Assembly: GCF_009900745.1 (NCBI RefSeq)
Contig: NZ_WXVU01000014.1
Span: 1-64,000 of the forward strand
DNA length: 64,000 bases
Direction of reading: 5' to 3'
Source: Chryseobacterium sp. c4a
Lineage (GTDB): Bacteria > Bacteroidota > Bacteroidia > Flavobacteriales > Weeksellaceae
Of this stretch, positions 35,438-43,944 are shown in pieces (positions within the stretch are counted from its first letter, which is position 1; each line of letters opens with the position of its first letter). The position numbers and the translations under genes are program-made. Below the pieces are notes generated by a model that made no database searches, was not told the origin of the DNA, and saw only the letters and a list, made by a program, of their open reading frames with translations.

Positions 35438-35446
35438 ATTATTATA

Positions 35447-35454
35447 TAAATTTG
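35447..35454 (+). promoter_or_regulatory. -7 promoter element TAAATTTG of the dcw cluster
   Basis: This is an exact TAnnTTTG match ending 6 bases before the mraZ ATG at 35461, which would make the transcript leaderless or nearly so. Confidence 0.6.
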
Positions 35455-35460
35455 TCCCAA

Positions 35461-35919
35461 ATGAAAAATTTCATTGGAACATATGAGTGTAAAATTGACG
35501 ACAAAGGCCGCTTAAAAGTTCCTTCATCTTTAATCAAACAGATGGAAAACTTCGAAGACAAGGCATTTGTAGTCAAAAGATCTGTGTTCCAACCTTGTCT
35601 GGAGGTCTATCCAATGAATGCATGGGATAAACTGATGGGCAAAATTAATAAACTGAACAGATTCATAAAAAAGAATGCTGATTTCATACGAATGTTTACG
35701 GCAGGAGTAAAAACAGTAGAATTGGATAACGCAGGCAGACTACAGATTTCAAAAGACCTGATGAGTTTCGCAAATCTTCAGAAAGATATTGTGATTACCA
35801 GTGCAGGAGAGCTCTTCGAAATTTGGGACAAAGATGCTTACGAACAGGTAATTTCCACCAATGAAATTGATTTTGCCAGCCTAGCCGAAGATGTAATGGG
35901 CTCTTTTGACGAAGAATAA
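35461..35919 (+). CDS. mraZ: Transcriptional regulator MraZ
   Basis: The 152-residue protein has two AbrB-like repeats: MKNFIGTYECKIDDKGRLKV and a later VKTVELDNAGRLQISKDL. MraZ binds TGGGN repeats at the head of the division cluster and represses it. The start is the ATG at 35461, matching the family N-terminus; an in-frame extension from 35422 would include the operator boxes and promoter. It is followed by rsmH after 43 bases. Confidence 0.95.
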   Translation: MKNFIGTYECKIDDKGRLKVPSSLIKQMENFEDKAFVVKRSVFQPCLEVYPMNAWDKLMGKINKLNRFIKKNADFIRMFTAGVKTVELDNAGRLQISKDLMSFANLQKDIVITSAGELFEIWDKDAYEQVISTNEIDFASLAEDVMGSFDEE

Positions 35920-35962
35920 CTGTAGTTATTAAGGATTTTATTAATAAAAAACACAATTAAGC

Positions 35963-36856
35963 ATGTATCATAACCCCGTTTTGTTGAAGCAGAGTGTAGA
36001 TGATTTGGTGACGAATCCTGACGGAATCTACGTGGACTGCACCTTTGGAGGTGGAGGCCACTCGAGGGAGATTTTGAGCAGACTTTCTGATAAAGGAAAA
36101 CTGTTCAGCTTTGACCAGGATCTGGATGCGCTTAAAAATACAATTGATGACCCTAGATTTACATTGGTAAATCAGAATTTCAGATTTCTGGAAAACTCAT
36201 TACTAATGTATGGAATATCACAAATTGATGGGGTGTTGGCAGACTTAGGTGTTTCATCTCACCAGTTTGATGAAGCAGACCGTGGGTTCTCTACAAGAAG
36301 CAATGCTCCTTTGGATATGAGAATGAACGTAATGCAAAACCTTGATGCCAAAAGAGTGATTAATGAATATGGAGAAGAAGAGTTGGCAGATATCTTCTAT
36401 CACTATGGAGAATTAAGAGAAGCAAGAAAACTGGCTAGAGATATTGTTCACCATAGAAAAACAAAAAGTATAGAAACCACTGAGGATTTGAAAAAGCTTT
36501 TCAGCTACCTTCCACCTCATAAAGTGAATAAATTCTATGCACAACTTTTCCAGGCCGTAAGAATAGAAGTTAATCAAGAGCTTGAAGTATTAAAGGAAAT
36601 GCTGGTTCAGGCTTTCAATGTTTTAAAACCGGAAGGAAGATTAGTCGTTATTTCTTACCATTCTTTAGAAGACCGTTTGGTAAAAAGATTCCTGAAAAAC
36701 GGAATGTTCGAAGGAGAACCGGAAAGAGATATCTACGGAAATTATAAAAAAGCATTTGAGCTAGTAAAGAGCAAAGCAATCATCCCGGATGATAAGGAGA
36801 TTGAAGAAAACTCAAGAGCAAGAAGTGCTAAAATGAGAACAGGAATAAAAGTTTAA
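35963..36856 (+). CDS. rsmH: 16S rRNA C1402 N4-methyltransferase RsmH
   Basis: The 297-residue enzyme (formerly MraW) methylates cytosine 1402 of 16S rRNA. It has the SAM-binding DCTFGGGGHSREIL, the GVLADLGVSSHQFD segment and the C-terminal ISYHSLEDRLVKRF, then SRARSAKMRTGIK. This is full length and canonical, second in the dcw cluster. Confidence 0.97.
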   Translation: MYHNPVLLKQSVDDLVTNPDGIYVDCTFGGGGHSREILSRLSDKGKLFSFDQDLDALKNTIDDPRFTLVNQNFRFLENSLLMYGISQIDGVLADLGVSSHQFDEADRGFSTRSNAPLDMRMNVMQNLDAKRVINEYGEEELADIFYHYGELREARKLARDIVHHRKTKSIETTEDLKKLFSYLPPHKVNKFYAQLFQAVRIEVNQELEVLKEMLVQAFNVLKPEGRLVVISYHSLEDRLVKRFLKNGMFEGEPERDIYGNYKKAFELVKSKAIIPDDKEIEENSRARSAKMRTGIKV

Positions 36857-36953
36857 AAGTGAATGAATAAACCGTCAATAGTAAATTTTAAAAAATTAGA
36901 TTGACCATTGACAACCAAGTGAATTCACGACAAAACAAATTGATTGAATTAAA

Positions 36954-37319
36954 GTGGCAAAAAGAACAACAAATCGCCCCCAGAAAAGACTCACTTTTAT
37001 AGATATTATAAAAGGAAACTTTCTGAATCGTGATGAGATCAAAATACATTACAAGTATTTTCTCTTGTTGTTTGTCCTGATGATGGCTATGATTTACAGT
37101 AACCATCTCGTCAATAAAAAAATAAAAATTGTAAACGCCTTAAAGGAAGAAACAGAAGAATATAAATCGAGAAACGCTTACGCCCAGAGTAAGCTGATCA
37201 AGGTAAAAATGGAATCAGAGCTGGGGAAAGAGGTTGCAAGGGACTCATTGATGACCCTCGAAAACCACCCTCATAAATTGCTAATAAAACTGGACAGTAC
37301 AGATGCAAAAGCAAAATGA
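36954..37319 (+). CDS. FtsL-like small bitopic division protein
   Basis: The 121-residue protein starts at GTG 36954 and has a basic cytoplasmic N-terminus (AKRTTNRPQKRLTFIDIIKG). One membrane helix follows at about 34-51 (YFLLLFVLMMAMIYSNH), then a periplasmic coiled coil with heptad character. Size, topology and position between rsmH and the transpeptidase gene match FtsL, which recruits the division transpeptidase. Sequence identity to FtsL is always low, so the call is by context. The next gene starts 17 bases before this stop. Confidence 0.8.
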   Translation: MAKRTTNRPQKRLTFIDIIKGNFLNRDEIKIHYKYFLLLFVLMMAMIYSNHLVNKKIKIVNALKEETEEYKSRNAYAQSKLIKVKMESELGKEVARDSLMTLENHPHKLLIKLDSTDAKAK

Positions 37320-39294
37320 ATACGATAATAAACGTAAAAAAACGTTACGATGGGGCTACCTCTTTGCAGTGGTAGCTTTGTGCGTGTTTGTAATGTTCTT
37401 GGCAAGGATTGTAATCCTTCAGAATACCAATGTTCAGGAAATTAAGGATGATTACATTAATAAAAATTATCGTGAAGCCACTTTAAAAGCTGCCCGCGGT
37501 AATCTATTTGCCTCCGATGGATCTATTTTGGCAACAACAGTGATGCGCTACGACATCTATCTTGACTTCAAAACGATGAAAGATACGATCTACAGCAACA
37601 ATATCGGGGCATTAACGGATTCTCTGAGCAAAATGTTCGGAAAATCCAGAGGAGAGTTCAGACAAAAATTTGACGAACAAAAGAAAAAGAAAAACCAATA
37701 TTATACTCTGGTAAAAGGTCTTGATTTTGACCAATACGACAGAATCAGACAGTTTCCGATTTTCAAAAGAGGTAAAAACAAAGGCGGTTTTATCGTAGAC
37801 AGAAACTACAAAAGAGAGCTTGCTACTTCAGAAATTGGTGCAGGAACCATCGGTATAGATAATGGTGAGCTTAAATCCGGATTAGAAGGAGCTTTCTCTA
37901 AACACTTAACCGGTACTGACGGAAAAAGATTAGAGCAAAGAATCAATTCATCCCAATGGAAACCAATTGACTTCTGGAAAGTTCAGGAACCGGTAGATGG
38001 AGAAGATGTATACACCACTTTAGACCTTAGAATTCAAGACATTGCACATTCCGCGTTAGAGAAGCAGCTGATGCACTACGAAGCAAAACACGGAACTGTA
38101 ATTGTCATGGAAGTGGAAACCGGAAAAGTACGTGCATTAGTTAATTTAAGAAAAACAGAATCAGGAGATTATGAAGACTCTTACAACTATGCACTAAAAG
38201 ATAATATCGAACCCGGTTCAACCTTCAAAACCATTTCGCTTTTAGCAGCAATGGATGATGGATTCATCGATGAAAACACAACGGTAAATGTAGGAAACGG
38301 AGTTTGGACGTATGCAAAACAAAGAATTTCTGACGGTCATGGAGGAGGAACATACGATATTAGTGATGTTTTAGCCAAATCCAGTAACGTAGGAACAGCT
38401 AAACTGATCACAAAATATTACGCTGAAAAACCTCAGATCTTCCTTGACCACTTAAAACGTTGGAAATTATTTGACAAAATGGACATCGAGCTTCCGGGAA
38501 TCACAAAACCAAAGATCGTAACTCCGGAAAATAAAAGATGGAATGCAGCTACACTAGCTTCTATTTCATTCGGATACTCTTCCAATGTTAACCTGCTTCA
38601 GCTGGCAACCTTCTACAACGGAGTCGCTAACGGTGGTAAAATGCTTAAACCATTATTCATTGATAAGATCATGAAAGATGGAAAAGTAATGTACAAGGCG
38701 AAACCCGAAGTAATGGTAAACAAAATGGCATCTGAGAAGGCCATCAAAATGATGACCAATGCATTAACCAAAGCCGTAGAAAAAGGAACAGGGCGAAGCA
38801 TCTTTACCCCTAACCTGAAAATGGCAGGGAAAACAGGAACGGCAAGGTTTGAATACTGGCTTCCTGGCCCGATGAAATACCGTGCATCATTCGCAGGGTT
38901 CTATCCGGCAGATGCACCCAAATATACATGCTACGTAATGGTAAGTGAGCCCAATACTTCAATTGGATTTTATGGAGGCCCTGTAGCAGCACCGGTGTTT
39001 AAAGAAATTGCAGGAAAAACATTCCTGAAAACACCACAAAATATTGAAAAAGAAATGCTCGTAGACAAAAAGGTAAACCTTAACAAAATGGTGGAACCTA
39101 ATGTGAAAGTAGCAGTCAATGATAAGCAAATGCCCAATGTAGTAGGACTGATTGGTAAAAACGTCATCCCACAATTGGAAAACTTAGGATATCGTGTCGA
39201 TTTTAAAGGCGTTGGAAGAATCAAAGAACAATTCCCATTAGAAGGCACAACGATCAGTAAGAATCAGAGAATATATTTATCTCTGCAGAATTAA
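37303..39294 (+). CDS. ftsI: Division transpeptidase FtsI (PBP3-type) with PASTA domain
   Basis: The 663-residue class B penicillin-binding protein has one N-terminal membrane helix (about 17-38) and a pedestal domain. The transpeptidase motifs are SxxK (EPGSTFKTISLL), SSNV and KTGTARF. A C-terminal PASTA domain follows (MPNVVGLIGKNVIPQLENLG). It crosslinks septal peptidoglycan in the periplasm. Its start overlaps the FtsL-like gene by 17 bases, implying coupled translation. A REP-like element follows before murE. Confidence 0.95.
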   Translation: MQKQNEYDNKRKKTLRWGYLFAVVALCVFVMFLARIVILQNTNVQEIKDDYINKNYREATLKAARGNLFASDGSILATTVMRYDIYLDFKTMKDTIYSNNIGALTDSLSKMFGKSRGEFRQKFDEQKKKKNQYYTLVKGLDFDQYDRIRQFPIFKRGKNKGGFIVDRNYKRELATSEIGAGTIGIDNGELKSGLEGAFSKHLTGTDGKRLEQRINSSQWKPIDFWKVQEPVDGEDVYTTLDLRIQDIAHSALEKQLMHYEAKHGTVIVMEVETGKVRALVNLRKTESGDYEDSYNYALKDNIEPGSTFKTISLLAAMDDGFIDENTTVNVGNGVWTYAKQRISDGHGGGTYDISDVLAKSSNVGTAKLITKYYAEKPQIFLDHLKRWKLFDKMDIELPGITKPKIVTPENKRWNAATLASISFGYSSNVNLLQLATFYNGVANGGKMLKPLFIDKIMKDGKVMYKAKPEVMVNKMASEKAIKMMTNALTKAVEKGTGRSIFTPNLKMAGKTGTARFEYWLPGPMKYRASFAGFYPADAPKYTCYVMVSEPNTSIGFYGGPVAAPVFKEIAGKTFLKTPQNIEKEMLVDKKVNLNKMVEPNVKVAVNDKQMPNVVGLIGKNVIPQLENLGYRVDFKGVGRIKEQFPLEGTTISKNQRIYLSLQN

Positions 39295-39303
39295 AAAGAA
39301 ACA

Positions 39304-39350
39304 GAGTCCCGAAGGGACGACTTAACAAAAAATAGGATAAAGTCCTATTG
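39304..39350. repeat. REP-like double hairpin, copy A (before murE)
   Basis: gagtcccgaagggacga forms a GTCCC/GGGAC hairpin. A second small dyad AGGA/TCCT follows after ttaacaaaaaat. It is closely similar to copy B at 45190 and more distantly to copy C at 48760. Confidence 0.8.
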
Positions 39351-39357
39351 ATAAAAG

Positions 39358-40818
39358 ATGATAATAACAGAATTAGTAAACAGAATCCCAGTAATAGAAA
39401 TCCACGGTGACAACAACCGTGAGGTATCAGAACTGGTGTTCGACAGCAGAAAGGTTACAGAAAACTCTCTTTACATTGCAATGAGAGGAACAGTGGTGGA
39501 TGGACACTCATTCATTGCATCTTCTATTGAAAAAGGAGCAACAACAATCGTTTGTGAAGAATTCCCTGAAACACTGGCAGAAAATGTAACTTATATTAAA
39601 GTGAAAGATTCTGCTAAAGCTTTAGGTCATCTTGCTTCAAACTTCTATGGAAACCCGTCTAAAAAGCTAAAACTGATCGGAGTTACCGGAACCAACGGAA
39701 AAACCTCTGTTTCTACCCTGCTTTTTGATGTTTTCAAGAATTTAGGATATGATTCTGCTTTATTATCAACTGTTGAAATAAGAATTGGAGAAGAAATTAT
39801 TCCAGCTACTCATACCACTCCGGATGTTATTACCATTAATAAAATCTTAGCTGAAGCAGTGGAAAAGGGATGTGAATTCGCTTTCATGGAAGTAAGTTCT
39901 CACGGAATTGCTCAAAACAGAATTGAGGGGTTACACTTCAAAGTAGCAGGATTTACCAACCTTACTCACGATCATTTAGATTATCATAAAACCTTCGAAG
40001 AATATTTAAAAACCAAAAAAAGATTCTTTGATGAATTAGAAGATACAGCCATTGCCATCACCAATATAGATGACAAAAACGGTAGTGTAATGCTTCAAAA
40101 TACAAAGGCTACAAAGAAGTCTTACGCTCTGAAAACAATGGCAGACTACCACGGAAAACTACTGGAAGTTGATTTCAATGGAATGCTGCTGAACTTCAAT
40201 GGGAAAGAATTCTGGACTACATTAACAGGAAAGTTCAATGTATACAACCTATTACTGGTTTTCGGAATTGCAGAAGAACTTGGATTTGCACAGGATGAAA
40301 TTCTTCAGGCCATCAGTAAGCTAAAAAGAGTTTCCGGAAGATTTGAAACCATGAAATCAGACGGTGGAATTTTCTTTATCGTAGACTATGCACACACGCC
40401 GGATGCCTTAGAAAACATTCTGGACAGCATCAATGATATCAGAACCAAAAACGAAAGATTAATCACCGTTTTCGGTTGCGGAGGAGACAGAGATCACTCG
40501 AAAAGACCTGAAATGGGAAATATTGCCACTAAAAAATCAACATTGGCAATCATCACTTCAGATAATCCGAGAACAGAAGATCCGGGACAGATTATCAAGG
40601 AAATTGAAGCAGGCGTTGAACCTCAGAACTTCAGCAAATACACTTCAATTCCGGACAGAAAAGAAGCCATCAAAATGGCGATAAAGTTTGCAGAACCTAA
40701 AGATATTATTCTCGTAGCCGGAAAAGGACACGAAAATTATCAGGAGATAAATGGCGTAAAACACCATTTTGATGACAAAGAAGTAATTAATGAGCTTTGG
40801 AAATTAATGTCCAAGTAA
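39358..40818 (+). CDS. murE: UDP-MurNAc-tripeptide synthetase MurE
   Basis: The 486-residue ligase adds the third stem residue to UDP-MurNAc-Ala-Glu. ATP loop LIGVTGTNGKTSVSTLLFD, FMEVSSHGIAQNR and VDYAHTPDALENIL are visible. The specificity motif SDNPRTEDP (DNPR) indicates meso-diaminopimelate as substrate, as usual for Gram-negatives. The ATG lies 8 bases after copy A of the REP-like element. Confidence 0.96.
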   Translation: MIITELVNRIPVIEIHGDNNREVSELVFDSRKVTENSLYIAMRGTVVDGHSFIASSIEKGATTIVCEEFPETLAENVTYIKVKDSAKALGHLASNFYGNPSKKLKLIGVTGTNGKTSVSTLLFDVFKNLGYDSALLSTVEIRIGEEIIPATHTTPDVITINKILAEAVEKGCEFAFMEVSSHGIAQNRIEGLHFKVAGFTNLTHDHLDYHKTFEEYLKTKKRFFDELEDTAIAITNIDDKNGSVMLQNTKATKKSYALKTMADYHGKLLEVDFNGMLLNFNGKEFWTTLTGKFNVYNLLLVFGIAEELGFAQDEILQAISKLKRVSGRFETMKSDGGIFFIVDYAHTPDALENILDSINDIRTKNERLITVFGCGGDRDHSKRPEMGNIATKKSTLAIITSDNPRTEDPGQIIKEIEAGVEPQNFSKYTSIPDRKEAIKMAIKFAEPKDIILVAGKGHENYQEINGVKHHFDDKEVINELWKLMSK

Positions 40819-40860
40819 ATTGAAAGATTGAATTCATTTAAATGATTTAAAAATTTGATT
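40819..40860. repeat. Iterated AT-rich words before the four-helix-bundle gene
   Basis: ATTGAAAG, ATTGAATT, then ATTTAAATG, ATTTAAAA and ATTTGATT recur with 8-9 base spacing. It belongs to the same class as the octad spacers further along the cluster. Confidence 0.45.
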
Positions 40861-41238
40861 ATGACGAAGAATTTTGAAAATTTTCCAGTATATATCAAAA
40901 GTTTAGATCTTATTGAAAAAGTTTATTCATTTCTTCAAAGTCAAAGTTTTGAAAAAGAATTTGAATTTAATAACCAGATAAAAAGAGCGAGTTTTTCAAT
41001 TAGCAACAATATTGCAGAAGGCTCAGAATATAATAATAACAGACAATTTATTAAATATTTAAAAATTGCAAAAGGCAGCTGCGCTGAAGTAAGAAGTATG
41101 CTAATTGTAAGTAAAAGATTAAAATTAGGTGATCAAAATAAAGCAGAAGAAATCATTACCCTTTCGAGAGAAGTTTCTTCAAACATATCAAACTTTATTA
41201 AGTATTTAAGTGAAAATATTGAAAAACCCAATCTTTAA
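40861..41238 (+). CDS. Four-helix-bundle protein inserted in the dcw cluster
   Basis: The 125-residue helical protein matches the four-helix-bundle family first seen in 23S rRNA intervening sequences. Recognisable parts are FPVYIKSLDLIEKVYSFLQ, QIKRASFSISNNIAEGSE, then the FIKYLKIAKGSCAEVRSML block. It is not a cell-division gene by family and interrupts murE-mraY, which are neighbours elsewhere. The start is the ATG at 40861. AT-rich iterated words lie on both sides. The function of the family is unknown. Confidence 0.85.
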   Translation: MTKNFENFPVYIKSLDLIEKVYSFLQSQSFEKEFEFNNQIKRASFSISNNIAEGSEYNNNRQFIKYLKIAKGSCAEVRSMLIVSKRLKLGDQNKAEEIITLSREVSSNISNFIKYLSENIEKPNL

Positions 41239-41281
41239 ATCTTTAAATAAATTAAATTTTTAAATAATAAAAAACAGAAAC
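41229..41281. repeat. Octad words after the four-helix-bundle gene
   Basis: AATCTTTA occurs twice in tandem, followed by AATAAATT and an AT run. The first copy overlaps the last codons and stop of the gene. Confidence 0.5.
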
Positions 41282-42523
41282 ATGCTATACTATCTATACG
41301 AATATCTAACCGACCATGGAATTCACGTTCCGGGATTAGGAATGTTGAAATACATCTCCTTCCGTGCCGGAATGGCTGTGCTATTCTCTTTAATTATTGC
41401 TCTTGTCTACGGAAAAAGAGTGATCAATTACCTGAGAACAAAACAAATGGGTGAATTAGTCCGTGATCTTGGATTGGACGGCCAAAAGCAAAAAGAAGGA
41501 ACTCCTACCATGGGAGGTCTTATCATCATTTTGGCTACCATTATTCCTGTATTGTTGTTTACAAGAATAACAAACGTATACATTGTCTTACTGCTGGTTT
41601 CAATGTTTTGGATGGGAGCTATCGGGTTCCTTGATGATTATTTAAAGAAAATCAAGAAAAATAAAGACGGATTAAGCGGTAAATTCAAAATTGTAGGACA
41701 AGTTGGTTTAGGCTTAATTGTCGGAATCACAATGTATTTCCACCCAGACATTACCGTTAAAAGAAAATATGCTGATGCAAAAGTGGTTAATAGAAACAAC
41801 GTAGAGCAAAACTTCATGCCTACAGAAAAAATCACAGTTTCTACAGTACCATTCGCGAAAAACAATGAGTTTGATTACAGCGGAATCCTGTTTTGGATGA
41901 ATGAAAAAGATGCCCATGAGTGGGCATGGATTGTCTTTATCCCTATCGTGATCTTCATTGTAACAGCCGTTTCCAATGGAGCCAATATCACAGACGGAAT
42001 AGACGGTCTCGCCGCAGGAACCAGTGCCATCATACTGCTCACCCTTGCGCTTTTCGCCTACCTTTCAGGGAACATCATCTTCGCAGACTATCTGAATATC
42101 ATGTTCCTGCCGAATATGGGAGAAACCACCATTTTCGCAGTCGCAATGGTAGGTGCCGTCATTGGATTCTTCTGGTATAACACCTATCCTGCCCAGGTTT
42201 TCATGGGAGATACAGGAAGTTTGATGCTGGGCGGAGTAATTGCCGTTTTAGCCATTATTTTAAGAAAAGAATTACTGATTCCTGTTTTATGCGGAATCTT
42301 CCTGATTGAGAATCTATCTGTAATGCTTCAGGTAATCGTTTTCAAATACAGAAAGAAAAAATACGGGCTGGAATATGCTCAAAACAATAGACTATTCAAA
42401 ATGTCACCATTACACCACCATTATCAGAAAGAAGGATTTCACGAAAGTAAAATCGTAAACAGAATGATTATCATTGGAGTAATACTGGCAATTGTTTGTC
42501 TGATCACCTTAAAAATGAGATAA
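41282..42523 (+). CDS. mraY: Phospho-MurNAc-pentapeptide transferase MraY
   Basis: The 413-residue polytopic enzyme makes lipid I by moving phospho-MurNAc-pentapeptide onto undecaprenyl phosphate. It shows [58 protein letters not shown] and the [11 protein letters not shown] loop. It is longer than the 360-residue E. coli enzyme because of an insert at about residues 155-200, common in Bacteroidota. Confidence 0.97.
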   Translation: MLYYLYEYLTDHGIHVPGLGMLKYISFRAGMAVLFSLIIALVYGKRVINYLRTKQMGELVRDLGLDGQKQKEGTPTMGGLIIILATIIPVLLFTRITNVYIVLLLVSMFWMGAIGFLDDYLKKIKKNKDGLSGKFKIVGQVGLGLIVGITMYFHPDITVKRKYADAKVVNRNNVEQNFMPTEKITVSTVPFAKNNEFDYSGILFWMNEKDAHEWAWIVFIPIVIFIVTAVSNGANITDGIDGLAAGTSAIILLTLALFAYLSGNIIFADYLNIMFLPNMGETTIFAVAMVGAVIGFFWYNTYPAQVFMGDTGSLMLGGVIAVLAIILRKELLIPVLCGIFLIENLSVMLQVIVFKYRKKKYGLEYAQNNRLFKMSPLHHHYQKEGFHESKIVNRMIIIGVILAIVCLITLKMR

Positions 42524-42524
42524 A

Positions 42525-42582
42525 ATTAAAAGCTGTAAGCAATAAGCTTAAAGCTTAAAGCCTATAGCATAAAGCTTTTATA
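42525..42582. repeat. Heptad-periodic spacer before murD
   Basis: GC dinucleotides fall at 42532, 42539, 42546, 42553, 42560, 42567 and 42574, seven in a row at exactly 7-base spacing, inside words like aaGCTTA. It nearly fills the mraY-murD gap. Confidence 0.75.
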
Positions 42583-42584
42583 AT

Positions 42585-43922
42585 ATGAAAATAGTTGTTT
42601 TAGGAGGAGGAGAAAGCGGATGTGGAGCTGCTTATTTGGCCAAAAAGAAAGGTCTGGAAGTATTTCTTTCAGATAAAGGAGCCATTAAAGATAACTATAA
42701 GCAGTTTCTTACCGAAAATGGAATTGAATTTGAAGAAGGAAACCACGATGAAGAAAGGATTTTAAATGCCGATTGGATCGTAAAAAGCCCGGGAATCCCG
42801 AAAAAAGCAGAGATCATCCACAAAATTCATGAAAAAGGAATAAGACTTTCCTCTGAAATTGAATTCGCTTCTGAATTTACAGATGCTAAGATCATTGCCA
42901 TTACAGGAAGCAACGGAAAAACAACCACCACTTCATTGATCTATTATATCCTGAAAAACGATGGATTAAACGTAGGCTTAGGAGGAAACATTGGATATAG
43001 CTTTGCAAAACAGGTTGCAGATGAAAACCATGAATATTATGTACTGGAAGTAAGTTCTTTTCAGTTAGATGATATTCAGAATTTCAGACCTTATATTTCT
43101 TTATTGTTGAATCTGTCTCAGGATCACCTGGATCAGTATAACTACAACTATGAAGAATATGCATTGGCAAAATTCAGAATCACTGAAAACCAGGAAAATG
43201 ATAACTTCTTCATCTACAATAAAGATGACGAAATGAGCAAAAACCTGCTTGAAAAGTTAGAAATAAAAGCGAAGATGATTCCTTTCTCCACAAAGGAACA
43301 GCTTCCTGAAGGAGGTTTTGTAAGTGACGATCAGATTGTGGTAAAATTGAAGGATGAATTCTCCATGAAAGTTGAAGAATTATCCCTACTTGGGAACCAT
43401 AATGTTGCCAATAGCTTAGCAGCATCAATTGCTGGTAAGATATTGAAGATCAATAATGAAAGTATCAGACATTCATTAATGACATTTCAGGCAGTAGAAC
43501 ACAGATTGGAATTCGTAACTGAAACAGATGGTGTAAAATACATCAACGACAGTAAGGCAACCAATGTGAATGCAACTTACTACGCCTTAGAAAGTATGAA
43601 AACTCCAACCGTATGGATCGTTGGAGGATTAGATAAAGGAAATGACTATACTGAAATTGAAGATTTAGTCAAAAGAAAAGTAAAGGCAATTGTTTGTCTT
43701 GGAGTTGATAATAAGAAGATTATAGATTTCTTCAAAGATAAAAAGGAGTTTATTTATGATACTTCAAGCATGGAAGAAGCCGTGAAAATATCAAAATCAC
43801 TGGCCAAAAAAGGAGACACCGTTCTACTTTCTCCATGTTGTGCAAGCTTTGATTTATTCAAAAGCTATGAAGACAGAGGTCGTCAGTTTAAAGAGCAGGT
43901 ATTAAAAGCCAATAGCCATTAG
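42585..43922 (+). CDS. murD: UDP-MurNAc-alanine--D-glutamate ligase MurD
   Basis: The 445-residue ligase has the N-terminal GGGESGCGAAYLAKKKG, ATP loop IAITGSNGKTTTTSLIYY, EVSSFQLDDIQNF, NLSQDHLDQYN and YINDSKATNVNATYYAL. The C-terminus LLSPCCASFDLFKSYEDRG is typical. It adds D-Glu to UDP-MurNAc-L-Ala in the cytoplasm. The final codons lie inside a heptad-periodic word array, so coding and repeat sequence overlap. Confidence 0.97.
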   Translation: MKIVVLGGGESGCGAAYLAKKKGLEVFLSDKGAIKDNYKQFLTENGIEFEEGNHDEERILNADWIVKSPGIPKKAEIIHKIHEKGIRLSSEIEFASEFTDAKIIAITGSNGKTTTTSLIYYILKNDGLNVGLGGNIGYSFAKQVADENHEYYVLEVSSFQLDDIQNFRPYISLLLNLSQDHLDQYNYNYEEYALAKFRITENQENDNFFIYNKDDEMSKNLLEKLEIKAKMIPFSTKEQLPEGGFVSDDQIVVKLKDEFSMKVEELSLLGNHNVANSLAASIAGKILKINNESIRHSLMTFQAVEHRLEFVTETDGVKYINDSKATNVNATYYALESMKTPTVWIVGGLDKGNDYTEIEDLVKRKVKAIVCLGVDNKKIIDFFKDKKEFIYDTSSMEEAVKISKSLAKKGDTVLLSPCCASFDLFKSYEDRGRQFKEQVLKANSH

Positions 43923-43940
43923 CCAAAAGCAAATAGCATT
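43906..43940. repeat. Heptad-periodic spacer at the murD-ftsW junction
   Basis: GC at 43908, 43915, 43922, 43929 and 43936, exact 7-base period, in words AGCCAAT, AGCCATT, AGCCAAA and AGCAAAT. The first two units encode the last residues of MurD. Confidence 0.7.
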
Positions 43941-43944
43941 AATT

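Noticed and set aside
35422-35460. Longer MraZ N-terminus
   Set aside because: The added residues come from the operator and promoter; MraZ proteins begin MKNFIG-like.
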